Assembly: GCF_029784155.1 (NCBI RefSeq)
Contig: NC_073693.1
Location: 163,228,031-163,292,030 of the forward strand
Direction: 5' to 3'
From: Uranotaenia lowii
Taxonomy: Eukaryota > Arthropoda > Insecta > Diptera > Culicidae
Length of the DNA stretch: 64,000 bases
Part shown: piece after piece, positions 23,327-35,148 of the stretch
How the letters are laid out: each line of letters starts with the position of its first letter
Position numbering within the stretch: position 1 is the first letter of the stretch
Made by a program: the position numbers and the translations under genes
The notes under the pieces: model-generated
Database searches by the model: none
What the model was told of the DNA's origin: nothing
What the model saw: only the letters and a program-made list of their open reading frames with translations

Positions 23327-24180
23327 GCACCGTGCAACTTTCCGGGAAGTTCAATAGTCGACAACCTTAGTTCCGAAGGTTTGTTAGAAAGCAGCATCAA
23401 CCTGGTTGACGAAAAACAGGTTAAACAATATTTCGCAATTACTAAAGCAAACCAGATACTCTGCCGGTGAAGTATAAAATTGATGTTTACCTGTACATTT
23501 CAGCCTTAGTTTATTTTTAACCATACTACATAGTCGCCACCAGGATCTTATAATCGCTATCGTATATATCAGTCATATCTCCTATTTTCTTGAATTTACT
23601 AAAATTTTCCAGGTGCTGTACTGTTTGTGCACTTCATTTGTTGACATTTCCGAAGTCACAGTGGGAAAAAAACATCCACAGAAAATTCACAGTCATATTT
23701 TGTTTAAGTTAAGAAAAATGTAAACTTTTTGGTGTGTTTTAAATTTTTTTTCCAAATAATTTTTGTTTCAAAATTTTAAATAAAAAAGTTTATAAATTTA
23801 GTTTTATGCAAAAATATGACTTTGACTTTTTCCTGCGTGTTCGTTCCCACAGTGCTTTAGTGCCATCGGAAATGTCAACAAATGCAGTGAAAGAAATGGA
23901 AACAAATCTGAAAAACATCCGTAAATGTGTGAACAGGAGCAAGTACCGATCAGATCAGGACTTCCACAAGCGGTTATGATCCCGGTGGTGACTTCGGTAG
24001 TCAAGTTGGGGTTAAACTAGATCTGGAAAGTTTTGACCGGCCGGGTTTCTGGTTTTCTGGTAAGCACGAAATTCTGTTTATTGGCGTTATAAGAACTGCT
24101 TTTTTTTTCTTCATCGAGGCTGCTGCTGCTTCAATCAATCATCGAAACTAAGGTTGAACTTTCCGGAAAGGTACACTGCT
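23327..24180. repeat. large imperfect inverted repeat (foldback)
   Basis: The left arm (23327 to about 23700) and right arm (about 23805-24180) are reverse complements with scattered differences. Examples: AACTTTCCGGGAAGTTCAA near 23336 pairs with TTGAACTTTCCGGAAAGGT near 24153; GTCGCCACCAGGATC near 23533 pairs with GATCCCGGTGGTGAC near 23980; GTTGACATTTCCG near 23641 pairs with CGGAAATGTCAAC near 23868. All give a symmetry centre near 23755. The short centre is AT-rich. It is a foldback element or an inverted duplication; family unknown. Confidence 0.8.
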
Positions 24181-26062
24181 CGAACAACTCCCAGATTTGG
24201 CTGGATTTTTTTCGCTTGTCAGTTGTTGGATTCAGGAAGTTTGGCAGGTAGGTGGCAAGAGTTTCATCCGGTCTGTAAGCAATTTGTTATGTCTTCTCTA
24301 TATATTCGCGTGATTTTTTTTAACATTTAACAACCAATTAAACAAAACTTTGAAGGGTTTTGATGAAGTACAGATCATAATACAGAAAATAATTTGTTAG
24401 ATCATATAAAACATGCAATGATAGCCTACACAGAAGCGTTTAAAATAAGCCTTTTGATAGAAAAAAATTTGCTCTTGTCATCGCAAGAAACGCAGTTATG
24501 TATATACCTACACTAGATTCTAATTTAAACACGCAATTTTATTTTGAATATTTTTTTTTTCGTAATAAACAATTTGATTCGGACTAACGGTTGGTTAAAA
24601 AACCTGCGGAAGTTTCGGAACAAACTTGTCGTCAAAATCGTCAATCAAATTAGAAATGATCTTTTATAATGCAATCGTTTTTTATGGTTCTTTTTCAACT
24701 TTTTTTGAACCATTTCTTAGTTTTCAAACGTAAATAATAGTCGTACGAAAAAAAAAATCGTATTATGAATATTAAATCGGTAAATGTAAAAAAAGAAATA
24801 ATAGTTTCTAGATCATATTGAATAAATCTTCTGATAGTTTTAAACTTCCTATAATGTCTTCTGCATAATTGTTCCATATTGTTAACTATAAAATATACAA
24901 GCGAAGATGTTCTGAATTTTCAGTTAAGTGATATTTTTTATCTACGGAGTGCGGTTTTATTGTTTTCATTTTAATTAGGTAATACCTGTTTGATATTCAT
25001 GTCTTATTTGATAGCTAATAGGTCAACTGCTATATATTCTTATATTTCGAGTGCTTTTTTTCTAGATTTCATTCAAAATCTGATGCAAATAACCAATTTT
25101 TAGAATTTAATAGCCTCATTCATGTAAATACATGCATCCCTTGCGATAACAAGAACAGAATTTGTTCGTTACACAAATTAAACGCCTATGTGTAGACAAG
25201 GCAGAATATTCATTTTTTATTTCAACATTTGTTGTATTGCATAATCTAAAACTGAACGTTGCGTGTACAAATGCGCTTTTCTTGAAAATGATTTGGACTT
25301 AATGAGTCTCCAGAAAGCCCTGAATCACTAAACCGATACAAAAAGTTCCTATAAAGCTTCAATTCAGCTTTAATTTTGAAATTTGAAAAATAGACACCAA
25401 ACGTATTCAAAGTACCCAAACTCTTACACGAAAATAATATTTCCAAGGAAAAATCATTTTCAAAGTAGTTTTGTTAATAAGTTTCAGAATTAAAGTTAAA
25501 TAAAAGCAACAAACTGGAAAATGGAAATTCTGTTCTTTCCAACAGAATAAAAAAAGACAAATTTAAATTTTCGAAATTCTTATTGTAATCTTTTGGTATC
25601 GATTGTTTTACCTAAGCAGAACTTGAGGATAAAAGGATGCATAAATTTTCTATCACACCTTGTTACCGAAATTCGTTAATAACAAACATGGCTCTCATTT
25701 GTTACAGCATCAAAAGATGACTATTTTAAATTTTTACTTAAAGAAAAAATCGTGGCAAGTATACCATTATTTTACATGAAGTAGTTTAACACATCGTAAG
25801 GGCACTAAGTACTGAATTACGTTTGTTCGGATAATTTCATAAATTTTGTGTACTTTTTAGCTCAGTACTTTTCAGTGACATTGAATTTCCGAATGACAAC
25901 CAGTCTTAAGAGTAATATCGATTTCAAAATTTGATTCGTAGATAATAGGTAAGAATATATTTCAAAACTAAACAATAAGTAGGTAGAATGAAAATTTAAC
26001 CAACTTATGTTCTAATATTACCTACCCGTTGCATAAATAAAGGCGATTTAATAGTACATGAA
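24181..26062. other. AT-rich gene-free stretch
   Basis: No coding frame of note, RNA or clear element ends are seen. Confidence 0.6.
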
Positions 26063-26064
26063 TA

Positions 26065-27371
26065 CACTCAGGTTTTTTTTTACGCGGTATTTCGTCCCGC
26101 GTAAAAAAAAACCCGCGTAAAAAAAAACCGCGTTAATTCGAAAATCCGCGTAAAAAAAAACCGCGTTAATTCGAAAATCCGCGTAAAAAAAAACCGCGTT
26201 AATTCGAAAATCCGCGTAAAAAAAACCTCGTTAATTCGAAAATCCGCGTAAAAAAACCCCGAATTTCGAAAATCCACGTAAAAAACCATTTTAATTAAAA
26301 AATTCGAGCAAAAAAGCACGTTACTAAAAAAATGCGAAAGAACCATGATTATTTAAAAATTTGCGTACAATGATAGTTTATTTTTAAGATAAAAAACAAA
26401 ATCAATTAGATCGTCTGATGTCTCATGTCTCATGTCTCATGTTCCATGTCTCAGGTCTCATGTCTTAGGTCTCATATCCCAGGTCTCATGTCTCATGTCT
26501 CATGTCTCAGGTCTCATGTCTTATGTCTCATGTCTCAGGTCTCATGTCTCAGGTCTCATGTCTCTGGTCTCATGTCTCATGTCTCAGGTCTCATATCTTA
26601 GGTCATGTCTCATGTCTCAGGTCTCATATCTCAGGTCTCATGTCTCATGTCTTTTGTCTCAGGTCTCATGTCTTAGGTCTCATGTCTCATGTCTCATGTC
26701 TCAGGTCTCATATCTCAGGTCTCATGTCTCAGGTATCATGTCTCAGGTTTCATGTCTCAGGTCTCAGGTCTCAGGTCTCAGGTCTCAGGTCTCAGGTCTC
26801 AGGTCTCAGGTCTCAGGTCTCAGGTCTCAGGTCTCATGTCTCATGTCTCATGTCTCATGTCTCAGGTCTCATGTCTTAGGTCTCAAGTCTCATGTCTCAT
26901 GTCTCAGGTCTCAGGTCTCAGGTCTCATGTCTTATGTCTCATATCTCAGGTCTCATGTCTCATGTCTCAAGTCTCAGGTCTCATGTCTCATGTCTCAGGT
27001 CTCATGTCTCAGGTCTCATGTCTCATGTCTCAGGTCTCATGTCTCAGGTCTCATATCTCAGGTCTCATGTCTCATGTCTCAGGTCTCATGTCTCATGTCT
27101 CATGTCTCATGTCTCATGTCTCATGTCTCATGTCTCATGTCTCAGGTCTCAGGTCTCAAGTCTCAGGTCTCAGGACTCAGATATCATGTATCACGTTCTT
27201 AGTCTCAGAGCTAAGATTTTCCCAACTACAAAAAGATTCTAAGTGTTTTCCTTTGAAAAAGTCTTAGAATATTTTCTCTCAAAAACCGCGTTAATTCGAA
27301 AATCCGCGTAAAAAAAAACCGCGTAAAAAAAAACCGTGTAAAAAAAAACCGCGTAAAAAAAAACCTCAGTG
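26065..27371. mobile_element. TIR element hosting simple arrays
   Basis: The ends are inverted copies of CACTSAGG, a T run and ACGCGG, flanked by TA at 26063-26064 and 27372-27373; the symmetry continues outward as ATGAATAC/GTATTCAT. Just inside both ends are units of ACCGCGTTAATTCGAAAATC with A runs (26081-26290 and 27283-27365). The centre is a 7-bp tandem array. No transposase is present. It is interpreted as a MITE-like element that accumulated satellites. Confidence 0.7.
26416..27200 (+). repeat. heptamer array TCTCATG/TCTCAGG (about 110 units)
   Basis: The array is a head-to-tail 7-bp monomer with two dominant variants differing at position 6 (T or G). A run of about eleven consecutive TCTCAGG units lies at about 26756-26832; elsewhere the variants are interspersed. 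Because 7 is not a multiple of 3 and the monomer has no stop, all three plus frames stay open for up to 256 codons with a 7-residue peptide repeat. This openness is a by-product of the repeat. Confidence 0.95.
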
Positions 27372-27527
27372 TATTCATCTCACACGTGCGAAGTAAGTAC
27401 ACCCAAAATTCAGCCTCTGTGCCAATGGCGTGTAGTCAATTACATAGCATCATTGGTACAAGAAGATAACGCGATCGGTGCTGATTCGATTTGCTCCCAC
27501 CGGCATTAATCTCCCAAGTTAACCGAA

Positions 27528-27944
27528 TTGCCTATGTCTGAAAGAAACAAAATAAAAACGCTTTCACGTCCCTCCCAATCGCATCACAAGACGAAGAAGG
27601 ATGGAAATAAATACCGGCCAACACCAGGCAGCCAGCGAACCGAGCACTGTGCGTGTGAATGTAGCAAAAGCAACAACAAAAACATCCTTCTAATTCAATC
27701 CCTTCAATCTACCGGCAAACAACCACGGCCGAGCTGTGCGTGTGTATGCAGTAAAAGCAACAACAAAAAAAACATTCCTTCAATTCAATTCGCCGACAAA
27801 CAACCACGGCTAAGCTGTGCGTGTGTATGTAGCAAAAGCAACAAGAATATATTCCTTCAATTCACCGGCAAACAAGCACCGGCCAAGCTGCCCGGCTTTA
27901 GCAGCTGTGTATATGTAGCGTGTGTATGTAATAGCAGACAGTAA
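27528..27944 (+). CDS. hypothetical open frame over a minisatellite with cysteine-rich repeats
   Basis: The 138-codon frame spans about three diverged DNA repeats (27640-27880). Each gives a CACVCSKSNNK-like peptide block followed by a KQPRPS-type linker. The repeat units differ in length (about 29 and 27 codons, then shorter) but all indels are multiples of three, so the frame survives. No signal peptide is obvious and the C-terminus is in GT-rich DNA. It could be a translated repeat in a transcript or an untranslated minisatellite; coding status is unproven. Confidence 0.25.
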   Translation: MPMSERNKIKTLSRPSQSHHKTKKDGNKYRPTPGSQRTEHCACECSKSNNKNILLIQSLQSTGKQPRPSCACVCSKSNNKKNIPSIQFADKQPRLSCACVCSKSNKNIFLQFTGKQAPAKLPGFSSCVYVACVCNSRQ

Positions 27945-28133
27945 GCAATGCACAGTTCTCATTCAATGGGTTTCCCGTTTCCTCCACTCCCGTTCCCTTT
28001 CCCGTTTCCATCGCAAGACAAATGAATACCTTGAAAGGAGGCCAAACGCCGGGAAGCCACTGCCGTGCTTTTTTTTTGTGATTGATCGGTGGCAGAATGC
28101 CTATGACAAATATCCCTCTTCCTGCATGATGCT

Positions 28134-28213
28134 CAAATAGTACACTGGTTAAGATGTCGGTCTGGCAAGACCATTTAGTTAGTGATTTGAGTTCGATTCT
28201 CCCTACGGGCGCT
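28134..28213 (+). repeat. tRNA-like SINE head
   Basis: A-box-like ACACTGGTTAAGATGTCGG is followed at tRNA-like spacing by a B box AGTTCGATTCT (28190-28200). The anticodon-stem region (GTCTGGCAAGAC) is short and the acceptor does not pair, so it is not called a tRNA gene. Confidence 0.45.
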
Positions 28214-28488
28214 GTGGTTTATATATTTTATTTTCTTGTTTCTGGGATGAATTATCCAATAGGAACGAAATCCCATAAAATGTTTTTCTTGTTTTGCTTG
28301 AATGTAGTGGTCATGCATCATTTTAGTTGGGAGCCGAGTCCTTATGCCAGTTACGGTTTTTCAAACATATCATCTTCGGCACAGTGCACATTTCAGCGCA
28401 TTATCGGCACAGAGATGTGCTAAATAGGCATTGGATTTTTGCAACCTCTTCTATGGGTGTACGATTGCATAAGTTAAGGCAATTTTAG

Positions 28489-29312
28489 TACTCGAGCGAA
28501 TATTTGTAACGAAATTATAGCAAATTATGCTAAATGCTTGCTTAGCAAACTTTTATTAATTTTGCCCGATTATAGGTGTAGGTTGCAGGCGTTTCTTTTA
28601 ATTCGTTAAAAAAATGGTAAACAAAATTTCCGATGAGATCTTAAAAATACTTCATGCTGGTCAAGCACAGTACAGTAACGTTATAAATAAATTAATATTG
28701 AGTTCTTAATACCGTAATTGATATAACAGTTGCATATATTTAGGCGTTTGGAATTGGTGGATCCCGTTGTACTGAAATATATATGTATACATATTTGTTT
28801 TAAAAGTCATTATTTTGTCTGAAAATATTTAAATTTATTCTGTCTCGAATATACTTTCACGGCAGAACTACAGCGAATTTTGCTATCACGCCTTGAGTGT
28901 CAAAAATAAGCTTTATTTTTGCTTGACAGAAGGTGGTGCATATAAAAAACAAGAGTAATATTTTCATACATGAATAGTAACGTACTGCAAAATTTTGCTT
29001 GTTTTTAGGCCTAAACGACACCTCGCTTTTCGTAAATATTGAGAGCTTGTTGATGCCAAATATTGCTGTAGAAGAAATTTGTTTGATGCCTTATATTGGT
29101 ATGACTGTGCTCTCCAAGCTCTCGAAAAATGAGGTGTAGTTAAGGTCTCACTTTTAGCAAAAATAGGCATCACTTTGCTAACCATGTATGAAAATTTGTG
29201 CTCTCATTTTTGCTGTGTACCACCTTATGTCAAGCAAAATGAGAGCACATTTGGCTCTCAGGGCGTGATAGCAAAATTTGCTATAATTTTGCCATAAAAG
29301 TCTGCTCGGGTA
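28489..29312. mobile_element. MITE of the CCCGAGCAGACTTT family
   Basis: The right tip (inverted: TACCCGAGCAGACTTTTATG, then AAATTATAGCAAATTTTGCT) is clear. The left tip at 28489 (TACTCGAGCGAATATTTGTA, then AAATTATAGCAAATT) is a diverged match. TA is present at both borders. A further internal inverted copy of TTTTGCTATCACGCC lies near 28875 and 29265, so the left boundary could instead be near 28855. Non-coding. Confidence 0.6.
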
Positions 29313-30496
29313 GGCATAGCGTGATAAACCTTTTTTACTTAGAACTGTTATTACAACCAAATGAATCCATGAATAAAAGCTGAATAAGATAAGTTATCGA
29401 AAAAAAATAATTAAAAAGTTCACACTTAATTATGATTTACAATCGGGTAGAAGTTTAATGAAGTATTTAGTATTTTTCATTAAGGTTTAGTATAGGAATT
29501 TTATCAAATTGACTGAGTGATTTCAATTCAAACATCGCGCTGGCCTTGAAAGAGACAGTGTTCGTAATGAGTAAATTGGGAAATATTTTGGCAAGATTTC
29601 TAATATTTATAGGCTTATTATTGTGATTGTAGCATAGCTTGAATAGAACCACACGAAAGATTTCTTGTAAGGGACTTTCATCTCTTGATTCACTTGTGAC
29701 AAATAAATTAAAAAAATTTCAAATTCTTGATACATACACAGAAATAATGTTTTTGATTATGTGAGGGTGTTTAAATTCAAATATTGAATCAAATTGACTG
29801 TTGTTAGTCAGGTGAAACAAATACCTAAGTCAAATAAAAAATAAAAGCTTTCTCTATGACAAGTGGCTTTGCAAGTAATAACACTGTATTATTTCGATCA
29901 TTCCAAGCATTTTTTTTTAGTTCATTAAAATTCTAGCAAATAGTTTGTTTATTACGAACTCAAGGCTATTGATAAGAGCGTCAAAAATAGGTTAAAATAT
30001 TCGATTACACTAGTCAAAAGTGTCTCCTGATTATATCCTTTCACCCAAATCTCCGAACCAATTTTTTTGCTAGGATGCAGAGATGACCTCGGTCCTAAAG
30101 CACGAATTATTTCTTTCATCCCTTTCTCTCTTTCCAAACTATCATTTGACTACTAGGACGTGGCCGGCGCCGTTATTGATGATGAAAGAGAGAGCATCAG
30201 TTTTGGGCATTGTGAATGAGCTGTCAGTTCCAGACACCATTCATTTGACCTTTGAACAAAATTGGTGGCCTCGGTCAATCACGGAGTAGCAACCATTGGC
30301 GATGTGGAATTCGTTCTACTGAGCCACGCCAGCAGTCATGGTGTTCGAAATGCAGAAATAGTAATGATTTTATTCAAAATATGTTTCCAAAACACGGTCA
30401 ATTAAAAAATGAGGTACCATTAAGAGAACAGAGATTTTTTTCTCAAAGCAGAAGCATTTCGGATTCAATGATTTAAGGTGGATGTGAGTAGTCAAT
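29313..30496. other. gene-free stretch
   Basis: Mostly AT-rich. 30070-30480 is more balanced in composition but has only short open frames and no motif. Confidence 0.5.
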
Positions 30497-30521
30497 CAAG
30501 CTAAGCTAAGCTAAGCTAAGC
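30497..30521. repeat. AAGCT pentanucleotide microsatellite
   Basis: Five tandem AAGCT units directly before the Tc1/mariner-like MITE. Confidence 0.9.
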
Positions 30522-30522
30522 T

Positions 30523-30702
30523 TTATCACTATTCGATTTTCCAATACTCGCTAAGTTCACGCTCGATTTGATCACGTTGTTTTTGCAAATCATTCAGAAA
30601 TCATTTGCAATTTTTCCATTTTTATTTCAAGTTTCGCCAAATTCACGGTTTCACCATTATCACGGTGAATTGAGCGTGATAAAATCGAAAAAATACTGTA
30701 CT
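30523..30702. mobile_element. 5'-eroded Tc1/mariner-like MITE
   Basis: The right end reads GATAAAATCGAAAAAATACTGTA, whose inverted form matches the TACAGT...CGATTTTATCAC terminus near 21358. The left end begins within the same terminus at ATCACTATTCGATTTTCC, so its outer tip is lost. No coding capacity. Confidence 0.5.
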
Positions 30703-30732
30703 TTTTTTTTTTAAATTAAACCTATCTAGAGT

Positions 30733-32660
30733 TTTTTTTTCCTGAAGAATGAAGGCTATTTCTGCCACCAAACGTTTCGGAAACTGAAGTAATGGCCGTT
30801 TTACCCTCAATTTCCCAAAGAGTAATGGCTGATTTAACCTCAATTTCCCTACATTTTTTGAATATTTAGAAAAACCCGTTTCGACTTAAAAGTTTTGAAC
30901 CAAATGAGTGTTATCTTGTGTGTGTGTTTTTTTTAATGAGCCAGTAAACGCTGTTTTTATCCTCAATTCTCCTACATTTTTCAATTAATTCTGAAAAAAG
31001 CATATACTGATTTGCTTTACCCTCGATTTACCAAAATGTTTCAATTTATTCAGAACAAGCTTGTTCGGATTGGAAAATTTTGAAACAAAAGAGACTTGTT
31101 TTGTGTGATTTTTTGAAAGGATTGAAATGATGGCTATTTGAGCCACCGCATGCATCGGAAAATGGGGCTTGGGCTCTTACCCTCAATTCCCTTACATTTT
31201 TCAAATAGTTCAGAAAAAGCATGTTCGGACTTAAAAATTTTAAAACAAATGAGACTTATCATGTGTGGTTTTATCTGAGGAATCGAATGAAGGCTATTTG
31301 TGCCACCCTCACCACACGCTTCGGAAAATGGAGCTATGACTTAACTTTTTGAAAAGTGTAGGGGAATTGAGGGTAAAAATAACCATTACTCCATCTTACG
31401 AAGAGTGCAGTGGCTCAAGTAGCATTCATTAGATTTCTAAGAAAAAAATCACACAAACCAAGTTTTTTTTTGGTTTAAAATTTTCAAGTCGGAACATGCT
31501 TTTTTCAGAATCAATTTAAAAAGGTAGGAGAATTAAAGGTGAAACAGCCACAACTTCATTTTTCAATGCATGCGGTGGCTCTAATAGCCTTCATTCGATT
31601 TTTCGGAAAAAATCACATAAGATGAGACTCGGTTGGTTCTAAATTTTAAAGGCCGAACATATTTTTTTCATAATGAATTGAAAGATGTAGGGATGTCGAA
31701 GGTATAATCAGTCATAACTCCATTTTCCGAAGCGTGTGGTGGCTCAAACAGCCTTCATTTGAATTAAAAAAGAACACTAGAAAAGTCCCATTTGATTCAA
31801 AACCTAAAAGTTTAAACATGCTTTTTCGGAAATATTTGAAAAATGTAGGGGCATGGAGTTTAAAAAGGTCATAACTCCATTTTCCGATCCTTGCGGTAGC
31901 TCAAATAGCCGTCATTGGTTTCCTCGGGAAAAAAAATCGCTCAAGAAATGTCTCACTCACTCCAAAATTTTGCAGTCCGATCATGCTTTTTCTGAACTGT
32001 TTTAAAAATGTTGGGAAATTGAGGGTAAAACGGCCATTACTCCAGTTACTTATGCGTGCGTTTGCTCAATTAGCCTTTTTTCGATTTTTCGAAAAAAAAT
32101 AACACTCATTTTGTTAAAAATTTCCAAACCCAAACTTTTTTTTTATTGAATGCAAAATATAGGGGAGTTGAGGTTGAAACAGACATAATTCCTTTTTTCG
32201 AAGCGTGCAGTGGTTCAAATAGTCTTTATACAATTTCTTGGGGAGAAAACACACAAGATAGCTCCTATTATGTTTAAAAATTTCATATCTGAACATGCTC
32301 TTTTTTAATTTTTTGAAAAATTTAGGGGAATTGAAGGTGAAACAGCCACAGGTCCATTTTCCGATGCATGCGGTGGCTCAAATAGCCTCCATTCGATTCC
32401 TCAGAAAAAAAAAAAAAATCACGTAAGATTAGTCTCATATGGTTCAAAATTTTGAAGTCCGAACATGCTTTTTTCATAAGTAATTGAATTGAGGGCAAAA
32501 TCAGCCATAACTTAATTTTCCGAAACTCCTTCATTCGATTTCTCGGAAAAAAAATCACATAAGTTAGGTCTATTTTTCAAAATTTTCTAGTCCAAATCAG
32601 TTTTTTCTGGATTGTTTACAAAATATAGGGGAAATAAGGGTTAAAAAGGCACTAAATATC
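30733..32660. repeat. ~160-bp satellite in two opposed arrays
   Basis: A diverged unit contains 'ggctcaaatagccttcattcg', a Lys-coding A run, 'gaacatgc' and 'aggggaattgagggtaaaa' words. Right-hand units recur near 31411, 31570, 31738, 31892, 32067, 32213, 32370 and 32525 (mean spacing about 159 bp). Left of about 31345 at least three or four units (near 30748, 30940, 31127, 31286) lie in the opposite orientation. The array is therefore a tandem satellite with an inversion point. Confidence 0.8.
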
Positions 32661-33316
32661 CGTTCGTAATCTCGTTCAGCGTTTGAAACTATGTCAATCG
32701 ATTTTTAGGACATATTCACTAAAGGAAAGTATATTTTCATAGATTTATTTTGTGTAGGAGGGGCGATATCGAATTTCTTCGCGTTGTATACACTTTTCTC
32801 CCCATTGGGCAGTGTATGTCTTTTTATCATTGAAACTAGAAGTGATAAACAAAATCTGACGAATGATTTGAATTCAAGGCGCAAAAATATTACAAAATTA
32901 GTCATCAAAACAAAGGCACAAAAAATGCAGTTCACTTGTGCTCTCCATAAGGCCGGAACGAATATAAAATTCTTCTTTTGTCCCTTAGTTATTTTCGAAA
33001 AACTCAATTGGCAAATAAAGTTTAATTTTTTTTTTCAAATTTTCTATGAATGAAAAAGTATTTTAACAAATCAACGAGTAAAAAAAAGTGTAAAACGGAA
33101 TAAATTGTATCCTTATAAGAAGTGTACTTGAAAAATTGTTTTGCGAATAACTTTAGAATGCATGGATGAAAGTTGATGAAATTTTTAGCGACGTTACCTG
33201 GTAATGTAATGTTTACATATGCAAATTTTTGTGATGTTTTGTCAAGAGGTTTTTGAGCTAGCGTCCGATAAAGAAATTTTTCGACTTTAATTCTTGGCCA
33301 ACACGTGCGTCATTTA
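32661..33316. other. gene-free stretch
   Basis: Overlapping open frames on both strands (32705-33007 minus, 32784-33053 plus) lack motifs and are AT-rich; none is called. Confidence 0.5.
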
Positions 33317-33318
33317 TA

Positions 33319-34259
33319 GGGGAGAGTGGGGATACTTGATCCCCTTTTCTTATTTTCACCATATCTTTTTGGAAAAATTTAGCAACTCGCTTTCTTTTAC
33401 ATTTTCTGACAGCGTGTAACTTCAAGTTTCTGTGCTCCTAAAATTAGAACGATACTTGAACCCGTAGATGAACTAGAAGCATTTTCGTGGGAGTAAAAAA
33501 ATTGCAATATTTTTGAAGTTTTGTGATACTTGATCCTTTATTCAGGAAGCCCTAATCCATGGAAAAAATCAAACAAAAAGCCAAGATAGAATGTTAATTG
33601 ACTATTTTGGTCATGTTTGTTCTCATTTCACAATCTATAATTGTCAGAAAAATAAATTCCATAGCTTATTCTCAACCCTTATGACATTGCATACTTACGG
33701 GCGCAATTTTTTATAAACAAGAGAAAATCAATTAATTTAGCCCTTTTCTTCAGATAATTGATGGATGAATATTAGCTATTCGATAAATATTAGTAATCTC
33801 CTAATCAGCAATGACCACGATCCACTGAGAAGAAGAATATACCGGGATCATTTGTACCCAAATATTAGGGATCAATTGTACTCAAAATCAACATTTTAGA
33901 AAACTTTCCCTGAAAAAAGTTGGGAGTTTTCCATCGCTTTGAAAATATTGTATTTTGAAGTTCATTTTACACTTGAAAGATTGATGTATTGGAATAAATA
34001 TTTTTGTTATAATATTACCATGTTAGGAACATTTCAAAATGATGAAAAAAGATCTTCAAGTCACATTTTGTGAAATTATTCAAACAAAGTTCAATAACCC
34101 AAAAACTTATTTTGTTAAACATTTTTGAGCTTCAACTATTGCTGTTTTGTTCCATTTGGCACATTTTTCTAGAACATTTGATCTTTGAACGACATTCCAG
34201 TTTGGAGATATAGCTACGGAACCAAGTATCCCCAGGGATCAAGTATCCTCATTCTCCCC
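33319..34259 (+). mobile_element. TA-target MITE with 26-28-bp TIRs (941 bp)
   Basis: The ends GGGGAGAGTGGGGATACTTG and, inverted, GGGGAGAATGAGGATACTTG agree at all but two positions and both continue with ATCCC. TA lies at 33317-33318 and 34260-34261. The interior is AT-rich and non-coding. A second, inverted, diverged copy is at 10976-11988. TA target and small size suggest a Tc1/mariner-mobilised MITE. Confidence 0.85.
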
Positions 34260-34271
34260 TAATGAATACTA

Positions 34272-34962
34272 CCCAAGCAATCAAAAGTCATATATTTACT
34301 TGAATGAAGGCATTGAAAGTTACATATTGGCTGACAAAGAGAATCAACTGCCCAATTCCCTTCAGTGAACTTTGTGTACTCATTAATGAACATGAAAGTT
34401 GCAAAAATGATTAATATGTACGTTGTATGTGACCTGTCTTACTCAACTCCCATGAGTGAACTATATGTAATCATTGATGAACTTGAAAGTGGCAAAAGTG
34501 ATTTATACGTACGTTGTACGGGACTTAAATCACATAATGGCACAAAAGTGCTCAAATTGGGATTAGTTTTCGATTCTCACCACGAGGGTTGATACTTGAG
34601 TGACCATTCTGATGCGATATATGTAGGAAATGAAGAAAAGAAGCAATTGAGAAGCAAATTGAACAAATCTCTGCAAACTTTGAAATCCGGTGCTTGGGAT
34701 CATGGCGACACCATGCATTGAACATAGTAATAAATAATCAAGAGAAGGTGATATCAACCGATAATGCCAAGGGTGCAATTGAGATAGAGAGAAATGGAAG
34801 CTGAATAAAAATGCCGCTGGAAGCTGAATAGAAGGTCATGAGAACTTGTTTTGAAATTTGAAAGTATTTTAAATTTTGAGCTGCATAGAACGTACTTCAT
34901 ATCAATGATAGGGGCGAGTAAGCTTTTTTGTGCCTGTTTTATGGGACTTTTGGTTGCTTGGG
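34272..34962. mobile_element. MITE with CCCAAGCAAYCAAAAGTC ends (691 bp)
   Basis: The left end CCCAAGCAATCAAAAGTC matches the inverted right end CCCAAGCAACCAAAAGTC with one difference. A target duplication is not clear. Inside, about 34330-34560 shows two diverged copies of a ~120-bp unit around 'agtgaacttt/tatgtaatcattgatgaac'. No transposase. Confidence 0.75.
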
Positions 34963-35148
34963 AATGGCACGATTCAGATCCAAATTAAGCAGAGAATAAA
35001 CTTTGTGGGACATATTGAAAAGCTTTGCAGAGAAAACGGTCGCATTTGGAAGCAGTCTTCTTTGTGTTTTAGCCATTTATCCTGACAATCGTTATGAAAG
35101 AATGAGTGATTTGCAGTTTCCGCAGATTGTTAGCCTCCTCAAGTACTA

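Noticed and set aside
26432..27267. Three overlapping long plus-strand open frames (up to 256 codons)
   Set aside because: They are produced by a stop-free 7-bp repeat read in three frames; there is no start context or non-repetitive domain.
34365..34592. 75-codon frame inside the CCCAAGCAA MITE
   Set aside because: It spans two diverged copies of an internal repeat within a non-coding MITE.
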